From: Aculops lycopersici
Lineage: Eukaryota; Arthropoda; Arachnida; Trombidiformes; Eriophyidae
Assembly: GCA_015350385.1 (NCBI GenBank)
Contig: WNKI01000002.1
Coordinates: 8,652,336 to 8,716,335 of the forward strand
Reading direction: 5' to 3'
Length of the DNA: 64,000 nucleotides
This document shows positions 46,428 to 56,529 of this stretch, piece by piece. The position numbers and the translations under genes are program-made. The notes under the pieces were generated by a model. That model did not search any database, was not told where the DNA came from, and was given only the letters and a program-made list of their open reading frames with translations. Position 1 is the first letter of the stretch; the number at the start of each line of letters is the position of its first letter.

Positions 46428-47729
46428 ATGTCTCAAGATCTCATCAAGCTCTCTCTGGACCAGAAACCCTGTGTTGTTGAATATTCTCCCCACCTAAATG
46501 TATTCATTGCAGGCACATACCAACTCGTGTCCAACGAGAAGCCAAACGATCTCGAGGATTCCGAATGGGTAGTAAGGAAATCGGAGCTAGAGAAGGTAAA
46601 TTATAGATATGGAAAACTATATGTGATAGATCCAAGTCAAAATCCTCCAGCGCTTGATTACTGTTACACATGTAATGAAGGAGGTGGAGTTTTCGATCTC
46701 AAGTTGCTCATGCATGTTGGATCGGGTGAATTGGTTATCTATGTAGCCCATGCAAATGGTTCTGTTGGAGTGTATGAATACAGAAAAGAAAGCAAGTCCC
46801 AAAAAATCAAAATGAAAGAGATTAATAAGGTATCGGAGGGTTGTCTATTAACCAGCATAGACATATTTGCGATAAGAACTGGTGATTTTCGATTATTAAT
46901 GACTTTGATGGTAGGATGCTCGAATGGATATATCGCAATGGAGGATGGTAGAGATTCTCAGTTGTACCATAAACAAAAGGTAGTTGAGAGCGGTGATCCA
47001 GTTTGGAACGTTAAATTGATAGAATCGATGTCTTCTATCGTTTACGTGATTGCTGCCGCCGAGGATTGCTCTTGGTCTATCTGGCAAGTGAGGCCCAAGG
47101 ATTTCGTACTAATCCACAAAAGTTCGAAGGATTTCAGCGCAGGTGTTACAACCATTTCGGAACTGTCAAACATATATACCCCACTGTGTGACCACAAATT
47201 ACAAATACTTCTTGGTTCCTATGACTCCACAATCAAAATATTTGATATAACCTTGGTACAGAGAAATGATGCGATATCTGCATTTACATGCAAGAAGACG
47301 AAGGAAATATCCTTTGGCAAGGAGGCAAGTATTTGGCGAGTTAGACTGTCTAAAGACAAGGAATCACTATTGGTTAGTGCCATGTACTCTGGTGTCTACA
47401 GACTCAAAACGTCTCTAGACTATGCTCAAGGTGGTTTCAAGATGATACCCACAGTAGCTATAAATGCCGGAGATAACCCGCTCAAGCCAATGTTCGATGT
47501 AGCTAAGCTTATTGACAAAGAGACGACAAAGCCCTTACTTTACGATATAGCAGAATCATTCTTTCACCAACTCCAAATGGTGTACGACGACAAACATTAT
47601 TATTGCATCGCTGATTTCAACGGTAGTAAGTTGGTATTTCTAGAAAAAGAAAGAGCAGAAAAAGAACGGTCGGTATTTGATCATATCCTCAACAAAATGA
47701 TTCTTGATCTTAAGACATTCAAGTATTGA
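46428..47729 (+). CDS. DPH7: DPH7-like diphthine methylesterase (WD repeat protein 85)
   Basis: DPH7 removes the methyl ester from the diphthine intermediate on translation elongation factor 2, so that the final amidation to diphthamide can proceed in the cytosol. The 433-residue product begins at ATG 46428. Family features are an N-terminal CVVEYSPHLNVFIAGTYQL block (about 15-33), a RYGKLYVID segment, an ILLGSYDSTIKIFDI repeat in the middle, and a downstream SIWRVRLS...LLVSAMYSGVYRL block matching the GGGVWRIKWHP...LLAACMY region of homologues. WD repeats are poorly conserved, as usual for this family. No intron is present. A poly(A) signal follows 113 bp after the stop. Other WD proteins are possible, but the N-terminus and GSYD block favour DPH7. 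Confidence 0.82.
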   Translation: MSQDLIKLSLDQKPCVVEYSPHLNVFIAGTYQLVSNEKPNDLEDSEWVVRKSELEKVNYRYGKLYVIDPSQNPPALDYCYTCNEGGGVFDLKLLMHVGSGELVIYVAHANGSVGVYEYRKESKSQKIKMKEINKVSEGCLLTSIDIFAIRTGDFRLLMTLMVGCSNGYIAMEDGRDSQLYHKQKVVESGDPVWNVKLIESMSSIVYVIAAAEDCSWSIWQVRPKDFVLIHKSSKDFSAGVTTISELSNIYTPLCDHKLQILLGSYDSTIKIFDITLVQRNDAISAFTCKKTKEISFGKEASIWRVRLSKDKESLLVSAMYSGVYRLKTSLDYAQGGFKMIPTVAINAGDNPLKPMFDVAKLIDKETTKPLLYDIAESFFHQLQMVYDDKHYYCIADFNGSKLVFLEKERAEKERSVFDHILNKMILDLKTFKY

Positions 47730-47841
47730 AACAACCGAATCTCTAATGTAACGTGAACATAATATTAATATAATCATTCCTGGAACTTGACGTGATAAGG
47801 TTGCAACCTGACGTGCTCATAAGAGAGCAACAACTTTCGCC

Positions 47842-47847
47842 AATAAA
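47842..47847 (+). terminator. Poly(A) signal AATAAA for DPH7
   Basis: The first canonical AATAAA after the DPH7 stop at 47729. Confidence 0.65.
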
Positions 47848-47888
47848 ACTCTCGAATTGTCAGCTAACACCCGATGGCTTATAACCTT

Positions 47889-47921
47889 TGGACCTCACTT
47901 AAAGCATATAAGTGAGGTCCA
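47889..47921. repeat. Perfect 13-bp hairpin downstream of DPH7
   Basis: TGGACCTCACTTA and its exact complement flank a 7-nt loop (AAGCATA). It starts 42 bp after the DPH7 poly(A) signal. The arms contain AGGTCC, close to nuclear-receptor half-sites, or the hairpin may act in the RNA. Its function is unknown. Confidence 0.7.
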
Positions 47922-50900
47922 TAAATAGAATCGACTGATGATGAGTGTAGTGTGGTGTGACGAAAATGAATCAATTATCACGTCTTTCTGGCAATAATGA
48001 ACTAAAGATGAGACAACATCATTATTTTCACGAAGACAACCACCTGTTTGTTATAGTCTACGTGTGGAAGCAGGTAAATAGAAGTAGCGTGACCCTCAAC
48101 TGCTCGTGTGACGTTATCTTGGGTACACGACCTGGTGATGGTCGTAGCGTAAAAAAAATGATAGATGGACTGCGAAAGGGCTAGACCAGACTTTGCTCTG
48201 GACTTAATCTTGGACAGACTACGTTGTCAGTGCAAGAATATGCCAGAAACTAGCAAGTTAACTTTGTTAGAGACTCTCGCGCTGGTATGCAATCAATCTA
48301 ATCTACTTGATACAACCACCATTGCAGTCACACTTGCCAAACTTCTCGCAATCAGGTGGTGGCCAACTTCTACCTCCTCGACGACCTGAGTGAACGAGTA
48401 AGTGAGTGAGCATCTAACTAGCCTAGCGAGCGGCCCAAGAGAGAAAGCTGTCGATAACAGGAATTATATCTTATCTTATCGGCCTCAATGCCACCACCGC
48501 GTGGTCTCGTGGCAAACCGGGAAAAAATGAAGGGAAATCTCATCTGGATTTTGCTAGTTCTCACATTGGACATAGCTTGTTTCTAACTTGTCAACACCAA
48601 CCAACGGACACCCAATGATCATTATTTGGTTTTGGCTTGGATGATATTTAGACGATCGAAAAGTCACGGCCATAACCAGTGTGACTATCATCGTCTATTG
48701 CTGATTAGCTGACCTTGAGACTGTTGTTGTAGTCTGTGAAACAACAGCAACAGAAGTAGCATAAATGATCGCAAGCAGGTTGCGTGTTGAACTCAATAAT
48801 TTCAAGTGAGAAAAAGTAGCAAGCAAGCGAAACCAAAAGTGAATCCGAGCCGACGTAATCTCGAGGAAAAGGAACAAATATTACCTAGCTGGACCTAGCA
48901 AAGGAAAGTTCTTGTTCTCACTTTCAAGTTTCTCATTCGCATTCTCTCCGAATCGCAAGAGCGCTGTTCTCCTGGCACTAGTTTAGTTTGGTGGTTCAGT
49001 TCAGTTCAATTCAACTCAACAACAGGTGAGCTTGGCAAGCGAGCTAGAAATTCATTAGCACGCAACCAAATGGGTTCACGTGGATGATGCAAGATCATGT
49101 GAGACCTATGAAGGTTACCGCACCACCAAGTTGGCTTATTTGGTGTTCATGATTGAAACAGGAATAAAATCAGGAAGAGAGACTTTTAGCTTTTTATCAA
49201 CCAATTGCTCAAACTTTACTTGAACAATCTCGACGAAGCCCTCGTAAAGTCGCTAAAAGTTTTGATGATTTGCCAGAATCTCCTGCCTTATGGCGCCACT
49301 GCTAATGCGGTTGCTATTACCTCTACCGCTCCCTCTTCCACTACTATCATCATTGTCGCTACTATAATCTCTACTACTCCTTTTTTATAGATTCCACAGG
49401 TGGATTTCATCCAATTGCACCCGTGCGTACCCGTGGGTACTTATAATCTCGTTACAATCTTGGGCCTGTCGCCTTCACTGGCGCTCATTTGATTCCAAAT
49501 CTCAACTAGGTTGTGCATTGGATTGCGAGAGCTACTTCAAAAGCTTTGCTAACCAATCAAACAACCAGCCAACTTAATAACCGCATTATAACCGATGGAG
49601 AGCAGGATTTTGTTCAAACTCCATCTCCCAGTTGATATATAACACTTGGATCTCGATTATCTCAGTCACCTCTGTAAATTTTTCGTGAGATGATTGTTCT
49701 CACTTGGCTGGCTGGTGAAGACTGACAAAAAAGGAGCCAAGCAGCAAGTATATTGTGCATGCAATGAAGAGACCATGAACATAGCCATTGCAAACTGACT
49801 GTGATACCTACGATGACGTCTATCCAAATGAAGGTCAACAAAATGGGATCTGCTCGAAAGCAGGTGAAAATGCAAGGTGATTAAATGAGTTCAAATATGA
49901 CAGTGAATGTAGATCATTAAATTAAAGAGTTGGTTGAAAAGAGAGTAAATCTAGTATCATAAGCCACCTGGTGGTGATTCCAAGATAAGAGCAGCAAACA
50001 GGTAGCTTGTCGGTGGGTTAGCTCTCTAGCCCTAATCCTCATCTTGATCAGGATCAAAGCTATCTACTGCCGAGATTTAAGGAGAGCGGACGGATCTGAG
50101 AGGCAGAGAGCGAGATGACTATCTGAGAGCCAATCGATCACCACAAACCGTTAGCTTGAAGGTTGAACAGAGAAGAAGAGAGAGTTAAGCTATCAGCTGG
50201 CTAGCTAATAAACCATATTAACAAGTTGCCATGTGTCTGGTGAATTGAATGGTTTGAGGAAACGACAAAGAGGAGAATAACATTGAAGGGTCAATAACTC
50301 ATCGCCGATGGGCCACTACATGGAGAGAGAGAGCTAAATCGGGTGACACTTGTTGCTCGCACTCTCCCGCTCTGACCGCTAAGGGCCACTTGAGGAAACG
50401 GAAAGCTCGTGTTTACCTTTTTCAGTCAAGGCAACAACTACAGGCGCGATGGCGAAAACTACTACAAGAAGGTTCTTGTTGGTTCTCGTTGTTGTGAGTC
50501 GAGTTTAAATTAGAATTGACTAGCTAACTAGCTGACAAACCAGCCAGCCAGTCAGCTAACCAGCCACTAGCGCCCAAAAATCAGTTTGTTGTTAACTCTC
50601 TCTCTCTCTCTCTCACTCCCACTGCCTCTCTACCCATCTAGCATATTATTGTTCGCGACTCGCAGGCTAAATGAGCAATCTTTTGTCCTGAATAGAGAGT
50701 GTTATTTTACATTTTGGGTTCCTTGTTATTGTTGTTGCTATTGCTGTTGTGGTTACTTTCGTCGTCGTCGTCATCGTCGTCGTCACTGTTAGTGTCCAAC
50801 CATCAAAAATTTAAACATATGGACGCTAAGTTTTCACCTTTTACGCTGTCCAAGTTAGCAGGTAGGTCGACAACTCTCTCCCTCACTTCTACCTTTTTTC

Positions 50901-52290
50901 CCTCAAAAAGTTAAGTTAGATTCTTGAGTGCTCTAGGCAAAGCACAACAATAGACCATCGATTGATGGTGTCGAGGTTAGAGAGTGACGAGGCTGTTGTT
51001 GTGCTGTTGGTTGTTGACTAACTGTTGTATTTAGTTGCACGACCAAAATTAGGAGCTTACCTGCGCCAAGAACAAACTTTGGCTGGGGTGTTGGAAAATT
51101 TAACGGTTCTCCTGGTGCACTCCAGACAGACGCGCAATTATTACAATTTGCCCTCTCGTTCGACGGCGAGCAAGCTTGCCAATTTACCTGGCCGTTCGGT
51201 CGCTCGCTCGCTCACTTGCTCGTTGCGCCAACTAAAAGGAAGGCGCCGCTTTTTTCTCTTTCTGTTTCTCTCCCTCTTTCTTTCTGCACCTCAATCAAAG
51301 TTGACGCGCCAAGTCGGCCAACCAACGTCGCTAGCAAAGGCGACAAGTGAATTGCAATTGTGTTGTTAGTTGTCGTCGTCGTCATTGCAGATCCATTTGC
51401 ATGGCTTCCAAATGATATCGCCAACAGGCGAGTGAGTTGACTTGGAAACACGCTACAACTTCTCTCTTATACGCGAGCTAAATCTCTTAGAGCTCAGGAA
51501 TAAAGCTTTCAGCTCGTAACAGTCACAGATTCGCGAGTACAAATGGTTTGGTAGCCACCTAATGCACCCTTGGAAAATCTCCACACGTTTCTAGTACTAG
51601 AGAGTAATAGTAAAGCGAGAGAGACCAAACTAGAGAGAGAGACCAATGTGGCTACAATCAGGCCAGAGCAACCAACCAACTAGCTTGATGGTGACGACAA
51701 CGACGACGAAGTGTATAAACTTGATCTCAATATCACCCCAAATTCCTAGGGGAGTTTGCTTGTTTTTTTGCCCGGTGGTTGTGTTGTGATTTGCGTCCCC
51801 GCCACCGGTGCAGGTAGAGGGACTATCGCGTTGATTGTTGGCTCTCGCTTTCCTTTTCACCGTCTCTCTCTCTCCCTCTCCCTCTCTCTCTCTCTCATGC
51901 AGCTCCAAGACCAACTTTTGCTTGCTTGTCTTCGCCGTATCGTGTATTGGCTCTAATCTCTCGCTCACCACATCTACAAGCGCGCCCAGCGACTTGCAAC
52001 CTGTTGGCTGCCATGGGAGTAGCCTAATGGTGATGGTGGTGGTGGCGGCAGGTAAGCGAACTAACGAGCAGCGACCAAACAAACCGACGCTCGCTGGTGC
52101 GTGCTACTACCACCTACTAGCACTGGTTGTTCGACAGCCATCTAACCAACACTCTTGGCATTGCTGGCTCGCCAAGTCGGGCACCAATTTGGCCACAAGG
52201 AATCGACTCCGCTATTCTAATGGTAAAACTTGGAGGCTGTTGGCTGATTGTCGTATTCGTCGTCGTTGCTTGTCTTGTTGCTGTAACTAC

Positions 52291-52321
<31 letters not shown>
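52291..52321. repeat. (ACG)n microsatellite
   Basis: About ten CGA/ACG units. It is one of several CG-containing trinucleotide runs in non-coding DNA here. Confidence 0.9.
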
Positions 52322-52671
52322 TAGTGAGAAAAGGACTGGTGGTCGGGCTCTTCGGCTAGCCCAGCTAATGCAGCCGAGCGGCTGCCTGTCGCTAACTGGC
52401 TCCCTGGGCTCTTGCAAGTTTTACCGACTTGGCAGCCTAAACTGACAAGCTAACTCTTAATTCGCTAACTGTAGCTACCTGCCAACTGTTATCCTGAACT
52501 TGGCGCCACCCAGTGCGCGTGCTGCCTCCCCCTCGCAGGCACCGACTTGGTTTCGGCTTACCAACGCCGAGTGAATCTACCTACAACCACCAGATCTCGG
52601 GCCCGCAGGTACGTGCTAGATAATCACGAGCCATAAGCCATGGGCCTTTTTCCTCGCTGTAAATTGGCGAC

Positions 52672-52710
52672 TATATAAAGCAAGTGGTTGGTTGAAATCG
52701 GAATTCAGTG
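52672..52710 (+). promoter_or_regulatory. TATA plus initiator promoter of the cuticle gene
   Basis: TATATAAA at 52672-52679 is followed by GTGGTTGG at 52684-52691 and TCAGTG at 52705-52710. The spacing of 33 bp between TATA and TCAGT fits an arthropod core promoter. The transcription start would be near 52706, giving a 5' UTR of about 135 nt. Confidence 0.8.
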
Positions 52711-52840
52711 TAGGAATCCCGAGACACAAGGAACAACCACAACCAGTAACCTTAAGCACAACTCCCAACAATTTCCCGAAGCAAACTTCGTCGACTTTGT
52801 CAAGATATTAACAAAAGCAAGTAACTTTAACATTAGCAAC

Positions 52841-53929
52841 ATGTACAAGCTACTCATCCTATCAGCTTTAATTGCTCTCTCGGCCGCCGCGCCACGTGCC
52901 CGTCGCTCAGTGCGTAAGTATCACTTTGATGTCTGTCACTTTAGTTTTCTAATTAATTTGATTTGATTCAGAAACTTAGGACACCTGTTGACTTGCTGTT
53001 GACTTATTTTTGTCTCCTCCGTTGAAGAGCAAAGTATATGTTTTCGAAAGTTCTCAGCGCCCATTCCTCCCAAATGAATGCAAGTCAACGGAAGTGCATC
53101 CAAATTAGCTAACTCGCATGAAAAATTTCCCTTTGGAACTCGTTTGTTTCGAATCGATCTTCTTTTACACTCGCCCAACACCCAAAAAATCCCGACCTCT
53201 ACCTGTTACTTGTCACACGATATAAAAAATATATTTATAAACATGTGCATCTAACCTTTAGTCGCCGCCCCTGGTTATGGTTACGCTCCAGCCGTCGCCC
53301 ACGTTCCAGGAGTTGCTCACGTTCCAGGAGTTGCCGCCGTTCCAGCCACCGCTGCCGTGCCAACCTTGACCGCCGTCCACCAGCAACGATTGATCCCACA
53401 AGCTCCAGGCGTGCAAACCGTCGCCCACCCAACCACCGTCCTCCAGACCGTCCAAACCGGAAACGCCATCACCGGACACCAACAGGTTGGTGAGCAAGTT
53501 GTTGGCCGCACTCCAGACGTCAACGGATACGCCTTCCGCTCGGACGTTAGACACGACGCTCCAGTTCACGCTGTTGCCGCTCCCGTTGTCCACGCCGCCC
53601 CAGCTCCAGTTGTGCACGCCGCTCCAGCTCCAGTTGTGCACGCCGCCCCAGCCGCCTTGCCAATCGTCTCGGCCGTTCCACCCCCAGCCCCCGTTCAAAC
53701 CGTCCACCCAGCTCCACCAGCTCAAGTCAAGAGCTACTCAACCGAGACCGGCCACCAAATCGCCCACGACCACGTTGTCACCTCGCCAGTCATCCAAAAC
53801 ACCGTCCACTCGCCAGTGATCGGAAGCCAGCCAATCATTGGCCAAGTGCCAGTCGCTGCTCCAGCTCCAGTTGTTGCCCACCCAGCACCAATCGCCCACC
53901 CAGCCCCATTGGCCCTACCAGCCTACTAA
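52841..53929 (+). CDS. Low-complexity cuticle-type secreted protein (two exons)
   Basis: The coding sequence is 52841-52913 joined to 53262-53929, giving 246 residues. Exon 1 (ATG 52841) encodes a signal peptide with hydrophobic core LLILSALIALSAAA, then PRARRSV, and ends in phase 1 at C|GTAAGT. The acceptor CTTTAG ends at 53261, and the frames join. The mature protein is rich in Ala, Pro, Val and His, with AHVPGV repeats at the start, four APVVHA-type repeats (about residues 130-155), a single GYAFRSDVRHDAP segment, and a Pro/Ala-rich tail. It has no Cys. Such composition is typical of arthropod structural cuticle proteins, but no Rebers-Riddiford domain is present. The intron just after the signal peptide is a common place in cuticle genes. 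A possible 3' UTR acceptor (TTTTTGCAG) lies near 53977. Confidence 0.85.
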
Positions 53930-54258
53930 ATTCGAGTTGGACTTGTGATTGATAATTGAATCTGTATCTTTTTGCAGATCAACGGAAAGGATTGTTGAAG
54001 AAGTATGAGACGTTAGAAAGTTGAAGTGTGTCGATTAGACAGCACCATAGAAGACCAACCAACACCATCAAGAGCTTAGTATTAAGAGGAATGAGTGAAG
54101 AAAGGGAAAAGAAGGCCACCTTTGCGCCCTCTTTCCAATGGCTCCTAAACTAAACTCTTGAATATTTAGAGTTGAATTTTGGTTGGTTGCAAAGGCAAAT
54201 TTACAAAATTTGATTTGCTAGCGCAATCAGAAAACAACCAAGTTTCAAAGTCAACTTA

Positions 54259-54264
54259 AATAAA
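54259..54264 (+). terminator. Poly(A) signal AATAAA for the cuticle gene
   Basis: AATAAA lies 330 nt after the stop codon, the first canonical signal downstream. Confidence 0.6.
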
Positions 54265-55230
54265 GTGATCGTTGAGTTCATCTTCTGTCTCAAAAACAAG
54301 GGTTCACCATCTCAGGGTTAAAATTTGATCAATTCCTTCGCCAATCAATCAACCACCTGTGGCTCTGGGTAGAGTTTATTCGATTTCTTCCTGTTTCCGC
54401 GCAGAAGAAGATCGAAAATTTCGCCGAGTCATTAAACTCTGACAGGTGGCCTCTCTTGTTTTCATTCTAGAATTTCGCGAATAATCTCGTCCCTCTTTCA
54501 CACACGCAAAACATGCTCTATGTACCAACAACATCATCATCAATGTAGTATGATTACTGATTACATATTTGTGTTCGTCATTGTCACCAATAAGAAGGAA
54601 ATGAATGTTTGGTATCGCTGTTGTCGCTAATGATGATGTTACCGAAGCAATAAACGGATCTACTACAATAAGGCCAGTGAGGCGACAGGTAGTCTGCAAT
54701 GCACGCAGGTTTCGCGTGCTACACAATGCAGCAGGTTTTGGTTACCTGTCACAATTGTATCTGAACGCTTTCCGCGGACTATTAGTTGAGGGTAAACAAA
54801 AACAACGAGATCATCACACGGCGGCGATACCGATGACAACAAATTCGGCAATGGAAATGATCATCTCGACTCATTACAGCTAATTATACCACCGACACCA
54901 CTACTACTGCAGACTCTAGATACTGTTTAGGCAAACACAACTGTCACATCCACTGACATTTGCACTTGGAAATCAGACACGAAAACGTCAATTTTGTGCC
55001 CACCTAGCTGCCTCTAGTAGTTCGTTACTCTCTGTATACTTTTAACAAATTTGCAATCAAGTCTATTTAGCTACCTGTTGCCAGCTCAAAAGATAGATCA
55101 AACGATGCAATTTGTTGATTTGCAAACTATCGTGTGACGAACGATCACGACAACTTCGTCATTTTGATTGGGTGATAATGATGATGATGACGAAATCGAT
55201 GCAGAATTTTCGATTATACACCGAATCGAG
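54265..55230. other. Intergenic region upstream of the 55418 gene
   Basis: No gene was recognised. The region has three CAGGT-type boxes around 54686-54750, two of which form an 8-bp inverted pair (GACAGGTA and TACCTGTC, about 51 bp apart). It probably holds the regulatory DNA of the secreted-protein gene. Confidence 0.45.
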
Positions 55231-55269
55231 TATATAAAGTTCCGTGGTTGGCCAGTTTAATCATCAGTT
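55231..55269 (+). promoter_or_regulatory. TATA plus initiator promoter of the secreted-protein gene
   Basis: TATATAAA (55231-55238), GTGGTTGG (55244-55251) and TCAGTT (55264-55269) repeat the layout of the promoter at 52672, with the same 33-bp TATA-to-initiator distance. Confidence 0.8.
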
Positions 55270-55417
55270 TGAAACAATCAACCAAATCGATCAAAAGCAA
55301 CTCAAACCAACGAAACAAAAAGGACAAAGCGAATCAACCAACTAGCTAGAGAGATTCAAATTGGCTTTCAAATTCTTGGCATAATCGACACTCATAAAGA
55401 AACGAAAGGAAACCAAA

Positions 55418-55810
55418 ATGGCTCACCAAAGACCAGCACTCAACAAGCCCCAAATCGTCTTGTTCTTGAGTGTTCTAGCTGCAGTCTTGTTATCAATGAA
55501 TCTGTCGGCTCAGGCCGCTATCCTGGATCCACTTGTTAGCACGGGAACCAGCGAGCTCGCCCCGGACGGTACTCATGTTGGAGTCAATGTCCCCGCTTTC
55601 TTCAACATGGTTCTGGACACTCGCGGACCACGAGGATCTAACAAGGGATTTAGATTGGACGAAACAGTTATGAGCGGACTGGTTAGCATTCATGTGGACA
55701 GATATCCTGGACCAGATGGAAATATGACTGGACCCATTCGAGTCAAGGTCGGTGGAATCACAATGTACGACAATGGTCAGACGTCGGCATCGAAAGTGGC
55801 AAAGCAATAA
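55418..55810 (+). CDS. Orphan small secreted protein, 130 aa
   Basis: I do not recognise the family. ATG at 55418 has a good context (CAAAATGG) and follows a TATA/initiator promoter by about 150 nt. Residues 11-33 form a signal peptide (IVLFLSVLAAVLLSM core) with likely cleavage after AQA at 33, leaving a mature chain of about 97 residues. That chain has no Cys, one N-glycosylation sequon (Asn102 in NMT), a VGVNVPAFFNMVLDTRGPRG block and a beta-like C-terminal half (VSIHVDRY, IRVKVGGITMY). It is intronless and followed by AATAAA at 55876. The shared promoter layout with the upstream cuticle gene suggests expression in the same tissue, perhaps epidermis or gland, which is inference. Confidence 0.8.
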   Translation: MAHQRPALNKPQIVLFLSVLAAVLLSMNLSAQAAILDPLVSTGTSELAPDGTHVGVNVPAFFNMVLDTRGPRGSNKGFRLDETVMSGLVSIHVDRYPGPDGNMTGPIRVKVGGITMYDNGQTSASKVAKQ

Positions 55811-55875
55811 CGGGAACAATGTTTTACAAACGACACTAATGCGGATGTCGTCTCCAACAGAACAGACTGAATCTG

Positions 55876-55881
55876 AATAAA
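55876..55881 (+). terminator. Poly(A) signal AATAAA for the 55418 gene
   Basis: It lies 66 nt after the stop codon, with further AATAA motifs just after. Confidence 0.75.
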
Positions 55882-56529
55882 GTAATATATAAATAACCCA
55901 AGTAAATTCATAGCTTATTCGTTGCTTGTGAACCTTATTTAATTTGAGTTGATGAAACAAGACACCTGATTGAGTAGTCGTGTTTTCGATACATCTACTC
56001 CAAAGCGGTAAGTTCGAAATACCCCAAGGGGGAAAGCAAAAATAACGTGTTGATGCGGAAGGGCAAATGCCAAAGCACATCGCCCTTTGATTCCTCAAAA
56101 GGGGGATCGACAATCTGGGGAACACAGCAGTGGTAGAGGCAGCAGTTGTTGCTGCACGCAAAACCAGTGGTTTTTTTGCTCGGGCCGGCGAAACTTCATG
56201 CAAAAATTCAACACAGGGAAACCAACCAAAAACCCAACGCTTTGTGCGAGCCTCAAACCAGCGAAGGGATCTCTTTGGGGCAGCGGTCCAGAGGGGGCAA
56301 TACAAATTCCTCTCGCGGCCGGCGGTACACAAAGCGCTGCTCGAACTATGGAGAGGTGGGCCCCAGTTTTTGCGAGACTGGAAAATACACACAAATCTAG
56401 AATGCAAAAATCTATTAATTTTACACCCATTGCTGCAAGTGGTTTATTAGATTATATATATATTTACATATATAAATATTACTGATCCATTTTATATCTA
56501 ACTATTTCACTCTAAACAAGACGTTTAGA
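55882..56529. other. LATS upstream region with stop-free island
   Basis: This is the only sequence between the secreted-protein gene and the LATS start, so it must hold the LATS promoter and 5' UTR. No TATA box is seen. Between about 56030 and 56430 the composition shifts to G/C- and A-rich sequence lacking stop codons in all three plus frames (56146-56400) and in at least two minus frames. It contains short hairpins such as CCCTTTGA...TCAAAAGGG near 56081-56104. No protein or RNA family is recognised. Confidence 0.5.

Larger units (their letters stand above)
47848..52671. other. Gene-poor interval between DPH7 and the cuticle gene
   Basis: No conserved gene was recognised over 4.8 kb. It contains a perfect 13-bp hairpin (47889-47921), a possible short exon with ATG at 47966 and donor CAG|GTAAAT at 48071, a 74-codon frame at 48165-48389 of unknown nature, CT and ACG microsatellites, and many CAGGTA/G words like those in the left desert. 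It probably holds enhancers of the neighbouring cuticle genes, which is inference. Confidence 0.45.

Noticed and set aside
53258..53725. 155-codon minus frame rich in Trp and Gly
   Set aside because: It is the antisense shadow of the Ala/Pro/Val/His repeats of the cuticle gene, whose splice sites and promoter are on plus.
55493..56407. 304-codon minus frame
   Set aside because: Its left part is antisense to the well-supported 55418 gene, and its right part lies in the stop-free island. It has no domain or promoter support.
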